DNA from: Flavobacterium sp. SUN052
GTDB taxonomy: Bacteria; Bacteroidota; Bacteroidia; Flavobacteriales; Flavobacteriaceae
NCBI RefSeq assembly: GCF_028867935.1
Contig: NZ_JAPQNS010000009.1
Span: 310,001-374,000 of the forward strand
Direction: 5' to 3'
Length of the DNA: 64,000 bases
Shown here: one piece after another, positions 53,336 to 62,754 of the stretch
How the letters are laid out: each line of letters starts with the position of its first letter
Position numbering within the stretch: position 1 is the stretch's first letter
The notes under the pieces: generated by a model
The model's database searches: none
What the model was told of the DNA's origin: nothing
The model's input: only the letters and a program-made list of their open reading frames with translations
Position numbers and translations under genes: made by a program

Positions 53336-53749
53336 ATGCAGTACAACGAATTTTTGCACGCAGCTAAAGATGCACTAGGCGTGCAAACCCAAGATGAGGT
53401 CATGAATATCAGTCGGGCTTTTTTGCACACGTTAACCGACCACATGGCAGGAAACGCATCCGATAACCTGGCCGCTCAGCTGCCAGCACCCCTGGCCGAT
53501 ATAATAAAGGAGATTGGTCCTGAAGACCGTGATCAGGGACAGCGGTTCAAATTGAACGAGTTCTATGAGCGCGTGGCCGACCTTGCTGGTGTCGACGAAG
53601 AACAGAGTAAACAAAATACGCATCAGTTTATGCAACTGCTTGGTCAGATGATTACTGCGGGAGAAATTAACAAGCTTATCCTGACTCTTTCAGATGATTA
53701 TGCCCCTGTATTTGAAGGGGTAGAGGGATTGCAGGAGAAGAACAGTTAA
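53336..53749 (+). CDS. DUF2267-family protein
   Basis: A 137-residue helical protein. MQYNEFLHAAKDALG, ISRAFLHTLTDHM and NLAAQLPAPLADII match DUF2267, often found with stress or general-protection proteins. Function is not known. It has its own terminator and no partner. Confidence 0.85.
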   Translation: MQYNEFLHAAKDALGVQTQDEVMNISRAFLHTLTDHMAGNASDNLAAQLPAPLADIIKEIGPEDRDQGQRFKLNEFYERVADLAGVDEEQSKQNTHQFMQLLGQMITAGEINKLILTLSDDYAPVFEGVEGLQEKNS

Positions 53750-53760
53750 TAATAAGCTAC

Positions 53761-53790
53761 GGGCAGCAAACCATTATTGTTTTGCTGCCC
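53761..53790. terminator. Hairpin between DUF2267 and M1 peptidase genes
   Basis: Perfect 10-base arms GGGCAGCAAA / TTTGCTGCCC with a 10-base loop, between convergent genes. T tracts are weak on both sides. Confidence 0.6.
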
Positions 53791-53798
53791 ACAGATTA

Positions 53799-55817
53799 TT
53801 ATTTAACCAGTACTCCTACTGATTGTCGGCCTCCGGGAGCTTCTAAAGCCAGAACATACCGGCCCGGCGGAGTTCCGTTGAGTGGCATACTTATGGTTTG
53901 CTCGCCTACTTTTACAGGAATGGCATTCTGTTGAATAAAAATTTGCCCCAGTGTGTTAACCAGACGTAGGTTAGCTAAACCTGGTTTTGGCGACGAAAAC
54001 CGTATAGTCAGGTTGTCAGAAACGGGGTTGGGAAATACAGTCAGCGAGTTCGTAGGGGGTTCCTCAATTGCTGTAACGACCATTGTTGTGGAGCCGACCG
54101 TTTTTAGAATCAGATTGTTAGGGTCAATGATGATGCCTGTTGGCTGTCCCTTAGCAGGCAGTGTAAATGTTTGGTCAGCCTGATCGTTAAACACCGTTAC
54201 CAGCGTGTCGCCCTTTGCCGATTGCACCAGCATTTGCACGGGCATGATAAACGAAGCAGGCGTTGTTGTTTTTACGGTCTGTTGCAAACGTACCTGAACT
54301 CCTGGTTTGGAAACGGAGGAATTGTCCTGCCAGCTTACTCGATAGGTTGGAAAGCTTTCGCCATAGACCCACTCCTTGAAGAAATAGTCTAACTTCTGGC
54401 CCGCAACCTCCTCCACAACTTTCTGGAAATCTTCCGTTACAGCCGTTCCATAAGCAAGGGTGGGAGCAGCTACATAGGCTTTCATTGCCCGGAAAAAGGC
54501 ATTATCGCCCACTACACCGCGCAGCATATGCAAGACAGAAGCCCCTTTTGCGTAAGTCCGATTACTGTTAAAAATGTTATCTACATTACTAATATCCTGC
54601 ACATAAAGGGTACCACTAGCACTACGCGCTCTGGTCATGAAGGTGTTCATCGTGGTCGCATAGGCCCCTGAGCCCGAGGTTGCTCCTGCGTACAAAGCCT
54701 CTCCGTAAGACGCAAACCCTTCGTTGAGCCAGATGTTTTGCCAATCTCGGCATGTGATTTTATCCCCAAACCACTGGTGTGTCAACTCGTGGGCAATGAT
54801 GCTTGTACTCCAAGCACCCATTGATGAAACAGTCTGATGCTCCATGCCTCCCCCCCAGCCAAACTGCGCATGGCCGTACTTCTCCCGAAAAAATGGATAC
54901 GGACCAAATAAGTCAGAGAAAAGCCGCAGCATATCAGGTGTTTGGTCGAGATTAGAGCGTATACCCGGCAGTGTTTCGGGGTAAATAAAGTGGTTTACGG
55001 GCATCGTTTGACCACCGTAGGTAAAGGGCGTATCATACTGCTCGTAGTTAGTCATCGCCAGCGAAATCAAGTACTGGGCAATAGGGTAACTGTTGCGCCA
55101 ACGGTAGGTGCGGGTTCCATCAGGATTGTCGGTAGTGCCGATTAACCGCCCATTCGATACCGACACAAATTGCTTGTCAGCGGTGATGTTGACAGCCGAA
55201 GAGTCGGCCTTGTCAGCGGGAGTGTCTTTGCTTGGAAACCAGTCGCTGGCTCCGTAGGGTTCGCTCAAACTCCAGATTACGGGGGCATTAGTAGGCCCAT
55301 GGGTAGCAAACGCAAAGCTGCCAAACCCGTTTAGGCTGGCTGGGTTACCCTGGTAAAACACCGTCACGGTTAAGGCCTGGCCTAGCGGAAGTGGCTGGGG
55401 CAGATTGATTTGCACCCGATTTGTTTCCCGCGTAAACATCATCGTTGGCCCCGTGCCTCCGCGACCAACCTTCACCGAATCAATTTTTAATTGGGGTTGA
55501 GCATCCAGAAAAAACCGACTAAGTGCGGCTGAGGTAGCTTTAAACGTAATTGTTGCGGCTCCGTTCAGGTAAGCGGGTGTATGGGTCAACCGAAGGTCAA
55601 GGCCGTAATACGTAACGTCGATGGTGGCGTCTCCGGGATATGCCAGGCCCGACTGATAACTGGCAACCGATGCCTGTCGGGCTCGTGCATCATTAAATAA
55701 CTTGCCAAAATACCGAACCTTAGTAGTCTGACAGGCGTCGATGCCATCAGTTGACTGGGCAATGGCCGCGTGACCAGTGAAAAGGAGAAGAACAGCAAGC
55801 GTAAATAGGTGTTTCAT
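53799..55817 (-). CDS. M1-family aminopeptidase with type IX secretion sorting domain
   Basis: A 672-residue exported peptidase. Signal peptide to ~20 (GHAAIAQ). The M1 fold has the exopeptidase-type word GGMEHQT and the zinc site HELTHQWFGDKITCRDWQNI with Glu in LNEGFASY (HExxH-x18-E). The last ~75 residues (SLTVFPNPVSDNLTIRF, GEQTISMP and a final VGVLVK) form a Por/T9SS C-terminal domain, so it should cross the outer membrane by the type IX pathway and be surface-attached or released. Substrate: peptides. Confidence 0.93.
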   Translation of the reverse strand: MKHLFTLAVLLLFTGHAAIAQSTDGIDACQTTKVRYFGKLFNDARARQASVASYQSGLAYPGDATIDVTYYGLDLRLTHTPAYLNGAATITFKATSAALSRFFLDAQPQLKIDSVKVGRGGTGPTMMFTRETNRVQINLPQPLPLGQALTVTVFYQGNPASLNGFGSFAFATHGPTNAPVIWSLSEPYGASDWFPSKDTPADKADSSAVNITADKQFVSVSNGRLIGTTDNPDGTRTYRWRNSYPIAQYLISLAMTNYEQYDTPFTYGGQTMPVNHFIYPETLPGIRSNLDQTPDMLRLFSDLFGPYPFFREKYGHAQFGWGGGMEHQTVSSMGAWSTSIIAHELTHQWFGDKITCRDWQNIWLNEGFASYGEALYAGATSGSGAYATTMNTFMTRARSASGTLYVQDISNVDNIFNSNRTYAKGASVLHMLRGVVGDNAFFRAMKAYVAAPTLAYGTAVTEDFQKVVEEVAGQKLDYFFKEWVYGESFPTYRVSWQDNSSVSKPGVQVRLQQTVKTTTPASFIMPVQMLVQSAKGDTLVTVFNDQADQTFTLPAKGQPTGIIIDPNNLILKTVGSTTMVVTAIEEPPTNSLTVFPNPVSDNLTIRFSSPKPGLANLRLVNTLGQIFIQQNAIPVKVGEQTISMPLNGTPPGRYVLALEAPGGRQSVGVLVK

Positions 55818-55882
55818 ACCCTTATAACGTTCAGAATTGAAGCATTATTCAGTAAGCAGAAAGTTCGTTAACTAGTGAACTT

Positions 55883-56536
55883 TCACTCTCCTGGTCCTAG
55901 CGTTTTGGGATTAGCATCTAGGTCGTCGTAACGCATTTTCAGAGCTTCAATCTTGAACTGTTCGTCGGGAGCCAATTGTAATTCCCAGCCCATGGCGCCA
56001 GCTAACTGATAGATCATATACTGAATCTGATTGTTGGCAATGCGAGGCAAATCGCTCTGCATGGCGCGGGTCTGCATGGCTTGCTTGGCGTCGTCCAGAA
56101 TCTTGGTGTAGTCTTCACTATTGAACTGATTCAGAAAGCCCGATTGAATATCATAGAACTTGTAGTCGGTATCAATTGATAACACCTCCGGGTCTGGAAA
56201 AGCGTCGATAACCAAGGTTTTCTGATCGGGATCGGGCTGGCGGAAACGCACCTTCTGAAAATCGAACCCGACCAAAACTTTCGATTTAACGATGATCATG
56301 GCTTTCTTAGGATCGGGCAACACGTACAGATAGGTCTTCTGATCTTGGTAGTTATAGATCTCCGAGAAATACCCTTCGGCCATAACTACCTTGAATACCT
56401 TCTCGATTTTCTCCAAAAGCAAAATCGACTCGCGCCGAACATCGGGGGAGTCGTTTTTGGCGCGCATCGAATTGGCAATAGCATACCCGGCACCACTGCC
56501 AACAAGGAGGAGAAGGAGTGTATTGAAGAAATCCAT
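55883..56536 (-). CDS. DUF4230-family membrane-anchored protein
   Basis: A 217-residue protein with an N-terminal TM helix (TLLLLLVGSGAGYAIANSM). The rest matches DUF4230: AEGYFSEIYNYQDQKTYLYV, MIIVKSKVLVGFDF, TLVIDAFPDPEVLSIDTDYKFYDIQSG. Function unknown. It is 100 bases downstream of rny on the same strand but separated by a hairpin. Confidence 0.87.
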   Translation of the reverse strand: MDFFNTLLLLLVGSGAGYAIANSMRAKNDSPDVRRESILLLEKIEKVFKVVMAEGYFSEIYNYQDQKTYLYVLPDPKKAMIIVKSKVLVGFDFQKVRFRQPDPDQKTLVIDAFPDPEVLSIDTDYKFYDIQSGFLNQFNSEDYTKILDDAKQAMQTRAMQSDLPRIANNQIQYMIYQLAGAMGWELQLAPDEQFKIEALKMRYDDLDANPKTLGPGE

Positions 56537-56557
56537 GACAGCAATGTATACTGTAAA

Positions 56558-56631
56558 AATGGATAATGTATAACGGATCTGAACCAGAGAGGCTTACGGC
56601 TCCATCCAGTACTCGTTATACATTATCCATT
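56558..56631 (-). terminator. Inverted repeat after rny
   Basis: Perfect 18-base arms AATGGATAATGTATAACG and CGTTATACATTATCCATT around a 38-base loop; on the minus strand it ends with TTTTTACAG. It may terminate rny and its wording resembles dispersed intergenic repeats. Confidence 0.7.
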
Positions 56632-56636
56632 GTGTT

Positions 56637-58247
56637 TTACTTCGCGTAGGCGACTGCCCGCATTTCCCGGATAACCGTCACCTTAATTTGACCTGGATAC
56701 TGCATTTCTTTCTCGATCTTCTGTGAAATATCGTAGGATAGCGTCCCTGCTTTTTCATCAGTGATGCGGTCAGCATCGACCATTACGCGCAACTCACGGC
56801 CCGCCTGAATAGCATAACATTTCTGCACGCCAGGGAAGTTTGTGGCTAATTCTTCTAACTCTTTCAAACGCTTGATGTAAGACTCCATCATTTCGCGCCG
56901 GGCACCAGGACGCGAACCCGAAATGGCATCGCACACCTGAATAATCGGCGACAACATGCTGGTCATCTCGATCTCGTCGTGGTGAGCACCGATAGCGTTA
57001 CAGATTTCGGCGTTCTCTTTGTATTTCTTGGCCAGCTCCATGCCCAAAATGGCGTGGGGGAGTTCAGCCTCTTCGGGCCACACTTTACCAATGTCGTGGA
57101 GCAGACCTGCCCGCTTAGCCAACTTGGCATTCAGCCCCAGTTCAGCAGCCATCGTGGCGCATAACTTGGCTACTTCGCGGGAGTGTTGTAACAGGTTCTG
57201 GCCGTATGACGAGCGGAAACGCATCCGACCAACCATCTTGATTAGTTCGGGGTGCAGGCCGTGAATGCCTAGGTCGATCACTGTCCGTTCGCCGATTTCG
57301 ATGATCTCGTCCTCGATATTCTTGCGGGTCTTGGCTACAATTTCTTCGATCCGGGCCGGGTGAATACGACCATCCTGCACAAGCCGGTGCAACGATAGTC
57401 GGGCAATTTCACGCCGAACCGGGTCAAAACCCGAAATGATGATGGCTTCCGGTGTGTCGTCCACAATTATTTCGACACCTGTAGCGGCTTCCAGAGCGCG
57501 GATGTTGCGTCCTTCGCGGCCAATCACTTTACCCTTGATGTCGTCAGATTCGATGTTGAATACCGATACGCAATTCTCAATAGCGTGTTCGGTAGCGGTA
57601 CGTTGAATCGTTTCAATCACCACCTTTTTCGCTTCTTTGGTAGCGGTTAATTTGGCTTCCTCAACAATGTTTTTGATGTAGCTCGATGCGCGCGATTCAG
57701 CCTCTGCCTTGAGGGTGTTGATGAGTTGTTCGCGGGCTTGTTCGGCGGTGAGATTGGCAATTTTCTCTAATTGTTCCACCTGTTCACTCAGCATTTTCTC
57801 GGCTTCGTCCTGCTTCTTTTTGGCCGTTTCGAGTTGCTGGTTCAAGTTGACACGCTGCTGTTCAACGCTATTTTTTTGCTGATCGAGAGTAGCTTTGAGT
57901 TGGTCCAGTTCGCCTTCCCGGCGCTTAGCCGTTTGCTGCATCTGGTTAATTTCACCCTCGCGCTGCCGGAGTTTCGTTTCGTTCTGACTCAGGATCTGCC
58001 GCTTTTTATTGGCATCATCTTCAAACTCCGTCTTCAATTTCAGAAACTTCTCTTTGGCTTCCAGCATCCGATCTTTCTTGATCGACTCCGCTTGTATTTC
58101 CGCTGTCTTCAGAATTTCCTCAGCCCTCGTTTGGGCTTCTACAGCGCGTTTACCGTTTTCTCTGTTCAGTAATTTACGGCCTACAAAAATGCCAATGCCC
58201 ACCGCGATTATGTCGGTTAAGAGCATCAGCCAAAATGAATTGTCCAT
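56637..58247 (-). CDS. rny: Ribonuclease Y
   Basis: A 536-residue endoribonuclease: N-terminal TM helix ([17 protein letters not shown]), a long coiled coil (~30-200, rich in Glu/Gln/Lys), KH domain ([15 protein letters not shown]), and HD domain ([26 protein letters not shown]). It starts RNA decay at the membrane. It is in the cluster pheT, coiled-coil protein, zapA, rny. Confidence 0.97.
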   Translation of the reverse strand: MDNSFWLMLLTDIIAVGIGIFVGRKLLNRENGKRAVEAQTRAEEILKTAEIQAESIKKDRMLEAKEKFLKLKTEFEDDANKKRQILSQNETKLRQREGEINQMQQTAKRREGELDQLKATLDQQKNSVEQQRVNLNQQLETAKKKQDEAEKMLSEQVEQLEKIANLTAEQAREQLINTLKAEAESRASSYIKNIVEEAKLTATKEAKKVVIETIQRTATEHAIENCVSVFNIESDDIKGKVIGREGRNIRALEAATGVEIIVDDTPEAIIISGFDPVRREIARLSLHRLVQDGRIHPARIEEIVAKTRKNIEDEIIEIGERTVIDLGIHGLHPELIKMVGRMRFRSSYGQNLLQHSREVAKLCATMAAELGLNAKLAKRAGLLHDIGKVWPEEAELPHAILGMELAKKYKENAEICNAIGAHHDEIEMTSMLSPIIQVCDAISGSRPGARREMMESYIKRLKELEELATNFPGVQKCYAIQAGRELRVMVDADRITDEKAGTLSYDISQKIEKEMQYPGQIKVTVIREMRAVAYAK

Positions 58248-58398
58248 ACGATCTATATATCGTTAAGGTTGAAAATAAACCATCAACCGGGACGATACAG
58301 CCACTGCCGAACAAGAGCGAGTCAGATAAACGAGTAGGTACTAAAAGGTTAAATAGGTAAAGGAGTTCTCGTATTGTTTCGCTGCAATTCTCACGCCA

Positions 58399-58689
58399 TC
58401 AGGGAGTTAGATTCAGTGAAATTGACTGGTCCAACTGAGTAATCTTGTCAAATACCATGCGTTGCATTCGTTGTACCTGCTCGTCGCCCTTTAAGCGGGC
58501 AACAAGGCTGTCGAGCGCAATCATGCTCAGAATATCCTGGGTATCATGCACGCCAATACTGCGATAATAGTCAATTCGCTCCGCAATAATGGCCCCTGCC
58601 TGACGGATGAAATACTCCTCTTCAGGTCGCGATTTCAACTTCAGCTCTCTGTCGGCAACTTTAATGCTGATAGACAAACGGTCTTCCAT
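58399..58689 (-). CDS. zapA: Cell division protein ZapA
   Basis: A 96-residue ZapA-family protein from ATG at 58689 (MEDRLSISIKVADREL); a GTG at 58704 is in frame. N-terminal beta part with the conserved ISIKVADRELKLK, then helices with EEEYFIRQAGAIIAERIDYY and the C-terminal coiled coil. ZapA promotes FtsZ filament bundling at the division ring. The gene is 150 bases upstream of rny in the same direction. Confidence 0.9.
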   Translation of the reverse strand: MEDRLSISIKVADRELKLKSRPEEEYFIRQAGAIIAERIDYYRSIGVHDTQDILSMIALDSLVARLKGDEQVQRMQRMVFDKITQLDQSISLNLTP

Positions 58690-58766
58690 CGCTTCGAGGG
58701 ACACCTACCAGTGAAAGCCCGCATCGTGGCGCAGGCAACAAGTCGCTGGTTAGTGTCTTTTCTGGT

Positions 58767-59105
58767 TTATGACAAAGTACTCAAGTGAGCAATTAACTGC
58801 TCAATTTCCCGAATGTACTCGTCGAGTTTTTGCTTTAGTTCGGTGTTGTCGGCTGCATCAGCCAGATTATCCTTGACAATGATACTATTTTTTGTCGGTA
58901 TTGTAAAGGCTTCCTTCTGACTAACCGGTTTTTTTTGTAACTCTTTTATTCTATCGCGCTGTTCCTGAATCACATTCTGCAACGCAACTTTCTCCGTTTC
59001 AAACTGCTTCACCGCTCCACTGAGTTCGTCAGCGTGTGCCTGAAGCTGAGCAATTCTATGCTCCAGCTTCGTGAAAACGGCGACCAGTTGCGATTCAGTT
59101 ATCAT
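58767..59105 (-). CDS. Coiled-coil hypothetical protein upstream of zapA
   Basis: A 112-residue, almost entirely coiled-coil protein (VFTKLEHRIAQLQAHADEL, VALQNVIQEQRDRIKELQK). Its ATG overlaps the pheT stop by four bases, so it is translationally coupled. Conserved placement between pheT and zapA in this phylum suggests a cell-division role, perhaps as a ZapB-like partner, but no function is shown. Confidence 0.8.
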   Translation of the reverse strand: MITESQLVAVFTKLEHRIAQLQAHADELSGAVKQFETEKVALQNVIQEQRDRIKELQKKPVSQKEAFTIPTKNSIIVKDNLADAADNTELKQKLDEYIREIEQLIAHLSTLS

Positions 59106-61564
59106 TTTCTGATTACTGCCCCCAACTCCCGTTCAAAGGCACTCATGAGTCGCTGCATGGTTTTGTCGATCACGGTGTCGTTGAGGGTTTGGGTGGAGTC
59201 TTGCAGGGTAAAACTAACCGAATACGATTTTTTCCCTGTGCCAAGGTTTTCTCCCTCGTATACATCAAATACCTGCACCGTGCGGAGCAACTTGCGTTCC
59301 GTTTGATGGGCTAGCTTACTGATTTGATCAAAAGAGGTAGCTTTATCCAGAACCAGTGACAAGTCGCGCCGAACATCGGGGAAGCGCGGAACTTCCTCGT
59401 ATTTGGCCTTACCACTGTACTGCTTCATGAGGGCCTGCCAGTCGAAGTCGGCGTAGAATACCGGCTGTTTTACGTCGGCCAGTTTGGCCAGTTTGGGGTT
59501 CACAAGTCCCAGACTAACAATCGGCTTTTTGTTGACCACATACGTTAGGCCATACTGAAACAGGGGTGAGTCCGTTGGTTGCGTTTCGAACGAGCGCACG
59601 CGAAGACTACTCAGCACACGCTGTACGGCGGCTGCCAAATCATGGAACGCTACGGGCTGGGCTTTTTGCTGCCAGGTTTCGCCTTGTTGATTACCCACCA
59701 TCGCCAGGCTCATGCGCATGGTTTCTACGTATTTGCGACCTGCTCCACCCTCAACCGCTTCTTTTTGGTGATATACCTTACCGAACTCGAAAAACTTGAG
59801 GTCTTTCTGCCGACGATTCAGGTTATATACCAATGCTTCTAGCGCCGAAAACAACAGGGTTTGCCGCATCACTGATAACTCATCGCTTAGTGGGTTGAGC
59901 AACGTTACATCGGCTCCGGGTAAGGCCGACCGGATCGCTTCGTGATACGCGGGCCGCGTTAGCGAGAGCGACATGATTTCGAAGAACCCATTACCGGCTA
60001 GCAGTTGCCCAATTCGCCCCTGTAACTGGTTAACGTCGACCGTTGGGAACTCTGACAGCGAATCGGCCCGAAGTGTGGCTGATAAGGGTACATTATCAAC
60101 ACCATATATCCGTAGAATTTCTTCGATCACGTCGGCTTCACGAGTTACATCGACCCGGTATGGTGGAACAACAGCAATGAAACCAGCATTATCGCCCGTT
60201 GTGTTTACCTCGTCCAACTGAATATCAAGCGCGTTCAGAATCCGGGTAATTTCGTCGCGGTCGATTCGGATACCAATCAGGCGGTCGATGTTGCGGTAAC
60301 GAACCGGCACCCGAAAATCAGAAACGGGCGTGGGGTAAATGTCCACAACATCGGAAGTAATAACTCCCCCAGCTACTTCTTGGATCAGCAAGGCCGCCCG
60401 CTTGAGTGCATACACGGGAAGGTTTGGATCGGTGCCGCGCTCGAACCGGAACGAGGCATCTGTACGAAGTTCATGGTGTTGCACCGTTTGCCGAACAGAA
60501 GCAGCACCAAAGTGGGCGGATTCCAGGAAGATCCGCGTTGTTTGCTCGCTCACGCCCGACTTTTTACCCCCGAAAACGCCAGCAATACACATACCCGCCG
60601 TAGCAGGGTCGGTGTTGCCATTGCAGATCATCAGGTCGGTGGCTTTGAGTTTACGCTCAACGCCATCGAGAGTTATAAATGGGGTACCTTCCGGCAGAGT
60701 TTTTACAATGACTTTATTGCCCTCAATTTGGTCGGCATCGAATGCGTGTAGCGGTTGACCCAGATCGTGGCAAACGAAATTAGTCACATCTACCACGTTG
60801 TTGATAGGGGTGAGACCAATGCTCAGCAGTCGTTGTTTCAGCCAATCGGGCGATTCCTTAACCGTCAAACCACTGATTGTCAAGCCGGTGTAACGAGGGC
60901 AAGCTTCGGTAGCCTCTACGCTTACATCAAGGGTCAGATCCGTATTGTCGACAGTAAATGCATCAACAGACGGCAGCGTGATGGGCCGACCCGTTAGGGC
61001 ATACAGATCGCGGGCAACGCCCCAGTGTGAAGCTGCATCGATGCGGTTAGGGGTGAGGCCAATCTCGATCTGGTAATCGGGTTCGAGTTTGAAGAACTGA
61101 GCGGCTGGTGTACCGTTGGGTGCGTCGGTTGTGAGCACCATAATGCCCGCATGCGAGTGTCCAAGGCCAATTTCGTCTTCGGCGCAAATCATACCCTCAG
61201 ACGCTGCTCCTCGTATTTTAGCTTTTTTAATGGTAAAGGCTTCCCCTGTGCTTGGGTAAAGCGTCGCCCCAACAAGGGCTACAACAACCCGCTGACCGGC
61301 AGCCACATTGGGAGCACCACACACAATGTTAAGTGGCTGTTCGGCGCCGACATCAACAGTAGTGAGGCTTAATTTATCGGCATCGGGATGGTGCTCACAG
61401 GTCAGAACAGTGCCAATAACTACACCTTCCAACCCGCCTTTAACGGCTTCAATTCGTTCGATTCCTTCCACTTCCAGACCCGTGCTGGTGAGCATTTGGC
61501 CCACTTGTTCGGGGTCTTCAGTCAGTTCAATAAACTGCTGCAACCATTTATACGAAACTGTCAT
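59102..61564 (-). CDS. pheT: Phenylalanyl-tRNA synthetase beta subunit
   Basis: A 820-residue subunit, full length. It has the N-terminal tRNA-binding domain (LTCEHHPDADKLSLTTVDVG), B3/B4 editing and B5 domains, and the C-terminal FDX-ACB region (DVRRDLSLVLDKATSFDQI, YSVSFTLQDSTQTLND). It charges tRNA-Phe with the alpha subunit (not in window). First gene of the cluster with the coiled-coil protein, zapA and rny. Confidence 0.97.
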   Translation of the reverse strand: MTVSYKWLQQFIELTEDPEQVGQMLTSTGLEVEGIERIEAVKGGLEGVVIGTVLTCEHHPDADKLSLTTVDVGAEQPLNIVCGAPNVAAGQRVVVALVGATLYPSTGEAFTIKKAKIRGAASEGMICAEDEIGLGHSHAGIMVLTTDAPNGTPAAQFFKLEPDYQIEIGLTPNRIDAASHWGVARDLYALTGRPITLPSVDAFTVDNTDLTLDVSVEATEACPRYTGLTISGLTVKESPDWLKQRLLSIGLTPINNVVDVTNFVCHDLGQPLHAFDADQIEGNKVIVKTLPEGTPFITLDGVERKLKATDLMICNGNTDPATAGMCIAGVFGGKKSGVSEQTTRIFLESAHFGAASVRQTVQHHELRTDASFRFERGTDPNLPVYALKRAALLIQEVAGGVITSDVVDIYPTPVSDFRVPVRYRNIDRLIGIRIDRDEITRILNALDIQLDEVNTTGDNAGFIAVVPPYRVDVTREADVIEEILRIYGVDNVPLSATLRADSLSEFPTVDVNQLQGRIGQLLAGNGFFEIMSLSLTRPAYHEAIRSALPGADVTLLNPLSDELSVMRQTLLFSALEALVYNLNRRQKDLKFFEFGKVYHQKEAVEGGAGRKYVETMRMSLAMVGNQQGETWQQKAQPVAFHDLAAAVQRVLSSLRVRSFETQPTDSPLFQYGLTYVVNKKPIVSLGLVNPKLAKLADVKQPVFYADFDWQALMKQYSGKAKYEEVPRFPDVRRDLSLVLDKATSFDQISKLAHQTERKLLRTVQVFDVYEGENLGTGKKSYSVSFTLQDSTQTLNDTVIDKTMQRLMSAFERELGAVIRK

Positions 61565-61584
61565 GTGCTATTTCAGGCAAAATG

Positions 61585-61613
61585 CAAAGGTAGGAAAGAG
61601 AAGTCTGAACAAA
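61585..61613 (-). promoter_or_regulatory. Promoter of the pheT cluster
   Basis: CAAAGGTA on plus is TACCTTTG on minus, 21 bases before the pheT ATG (61564); CAAA at 61610-61613 (TTTG on minus) is 17 bases upstream as the likely -33. Confidence 0.55.
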
Positions 61614-61617
61614 AATC

Positions 61618-62262
61618 TTACAAATCCTGGTTCAATTTTTCGCCCGCTTCCACGGAAACAGGCAGGGTGTTTTCGGCAGGGGGGAGCGGACAGGCGTAGT
61701 TGTGGTTATACACACAATAGGGATTATAAGCCGTGTTGAAGTCAAGCTCCACTTCATTACTGCCGAACGCACTTTCTTCTAAATCGATGTATCGCCCACC
61801 TCCATATGTACTTTTCCCAGACGTTTTATCTTTAAAAAGTATTGAATAGACGTTGTCGTGCTTTAGAATTAATAACCGACAGATTTCGTCTTGTAATTTG
61901 AAGACAGCATGGCCGTATTTTTCGTAGACTTCCTCTGACCCATCGGACAGGGCAATGACCAGTTTCTGGGTTTTATCGGCAAAGGGTTCCAGCCGGGCGA
62001 CCAGTTGATAGTCAGAAGAGACCGGGAAATAGGAAAGTCCGGCAAAGGCCTTTTTATCTTCGAGAGGAGAATCAGGGCTGGTTCGGAAAAAGACATCCTT
62101 TTTCTTGCGTTGAGTAACCAAATTTTCCTTGTATAAGTCGTCAGACTTGTTGCTTTTGGTACTTTTAAGGTCGCTATTAGTAGATTCTGATGATAATACG
62201 AAGTACAAAATGATTAGTAAAAGGCCTAAAAAGCTTATTAAGAGAAGTTTGCTGGGTTTCAT
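61618..62262 (-). CDS. DUF1684-family membrane-anchored protein
   Basis: A 214-residue protein from the ATG at 62262 (MKPSKLLLIS); a start at 62295 is in frame but adds only 11 residues. One hydrophobic helix (FLGLLLIILYFVLS), a charged linker, and a DUF1684 domain: YGGGRYIDL, ELDFNTAYNPYCVYNHNYACPLPP and LPVSVEAGEKL. Function unknown. It is divergent from the FdtA-like gene. Confidence 0.9.
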   Translation of the reverse strand: MKPSKLLLISFLGLLLIILYFVLSSESTNSDLKSTKSNKSDDLYKENLVTQRKKKDVFFRTSPDSPLEDKKAFAGLSYFPVSSDYQLVARLEPFADKTQKLVIALSDGSEEVYEKYGHAVFKLQDEICRLLILKHDNVYSILFKDKTSGKSTYGGGRYIDLEESAFGSNEVELDFNTAYNPYCVYNHNYACPLPPAENTLPVSVEAGEKLNQDL

Positions 62263-62301
62263 TACCGAAATATTAATAGTAGATTGGGACTTCAAAAGCT
62301 A

Positions 62302-62324
62302 GACAAATATCTGATAAATTTGTC
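62302..62324. promoter_or_regulatory. Inverted repeat with promoter -7 element
   Basis: GACAAAT / ATTTGTC with a 9-base spacer; TAAATTTG at 62315-62322 matches TAnnTTTG, 40 bases before the ATG at 62362. A regulator binding the repeat would cover the promoter. Confidence 0.35.
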
Positions 62325-62361
62325 CAGAGAGCATGATACAAGTCCTTTACAACCCATTTCA

Positions 62362-62754
62362 ATGGCAGAAATTCATCAACTGAAAACGTTTTCTTCGGAG
62401 AAAGGAAACCTGACGATCTTTGAGAAAGTGATCCCGGGGACTATCCAGCGCGTGTTCTATATATACGGAGCTAATGGGTCGGCGCGGGCCGGGCATCGTC
62501 ACGTAAAAACATGGGGTGCATTAATTTGCCTGGCGGGTAGTTGCCGAATTTATGTGAACAATGGGTACGAAGAAACTTTCTACCACCTGGATACCCCTGA
62601 CCAGTGTTTAGTGCTGGAACCGCAGGATTGGCACGTTATGGACAACTTTACGGAAGATGCTATCTTGTTGGTAGTTGCTAATGAACCGTACGATAAGGCC
62701 GATTACATTTCAGAACCGTACCCTAATTCGCGCTTTGCCTCAGCGTTGGCATGA
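62362..62754 (+). CDS. FdtA/QdtA-type sugar 3,4-ketoisomerase
   Basis: A 130-residue cupin from ATG at 62362 ([12 protein letters not shown]); the frame is open from 62284. Features: GHRHVKTWG histidines (~45-55), LAGSCRIYV, and [20 protein letters not shown] (ADYI-S motif). FdtA/QdtA isomerise TDP-4-oxo-6-deoxyglucose to the 3-oxo sugar; here the substrate sugar is uncertain. The ATG of the next gene, an aminotransferase, overlaps its stop (ATGA), so the pair forms a 3-amino-3,6-dideoxy-sugar pathway, as in fdtA-fdtB. Confidence 0.85.
   Translation: MAEIHQLKTFSSEKGNLTIFEKVIPGTIQRVFYIYGANGSARAGHRHVKTWGALICLAGSCRIYVNNGYEETFYHLDTPDQCLVLEPQDWHVMDNFTEDAILLVVANEPYDKADYISEPYPNSRFASALA

Noticed and set aside
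58248..58398. Possible 6S RNA between zapA and rny
   Set aside because: In Proteobacteria 6S RNA lies next to zapA, so I looked for a long hairpin with a central bubble. Only a short GGTTGA / TCAACC pairing was found; no support for an RNA gene.
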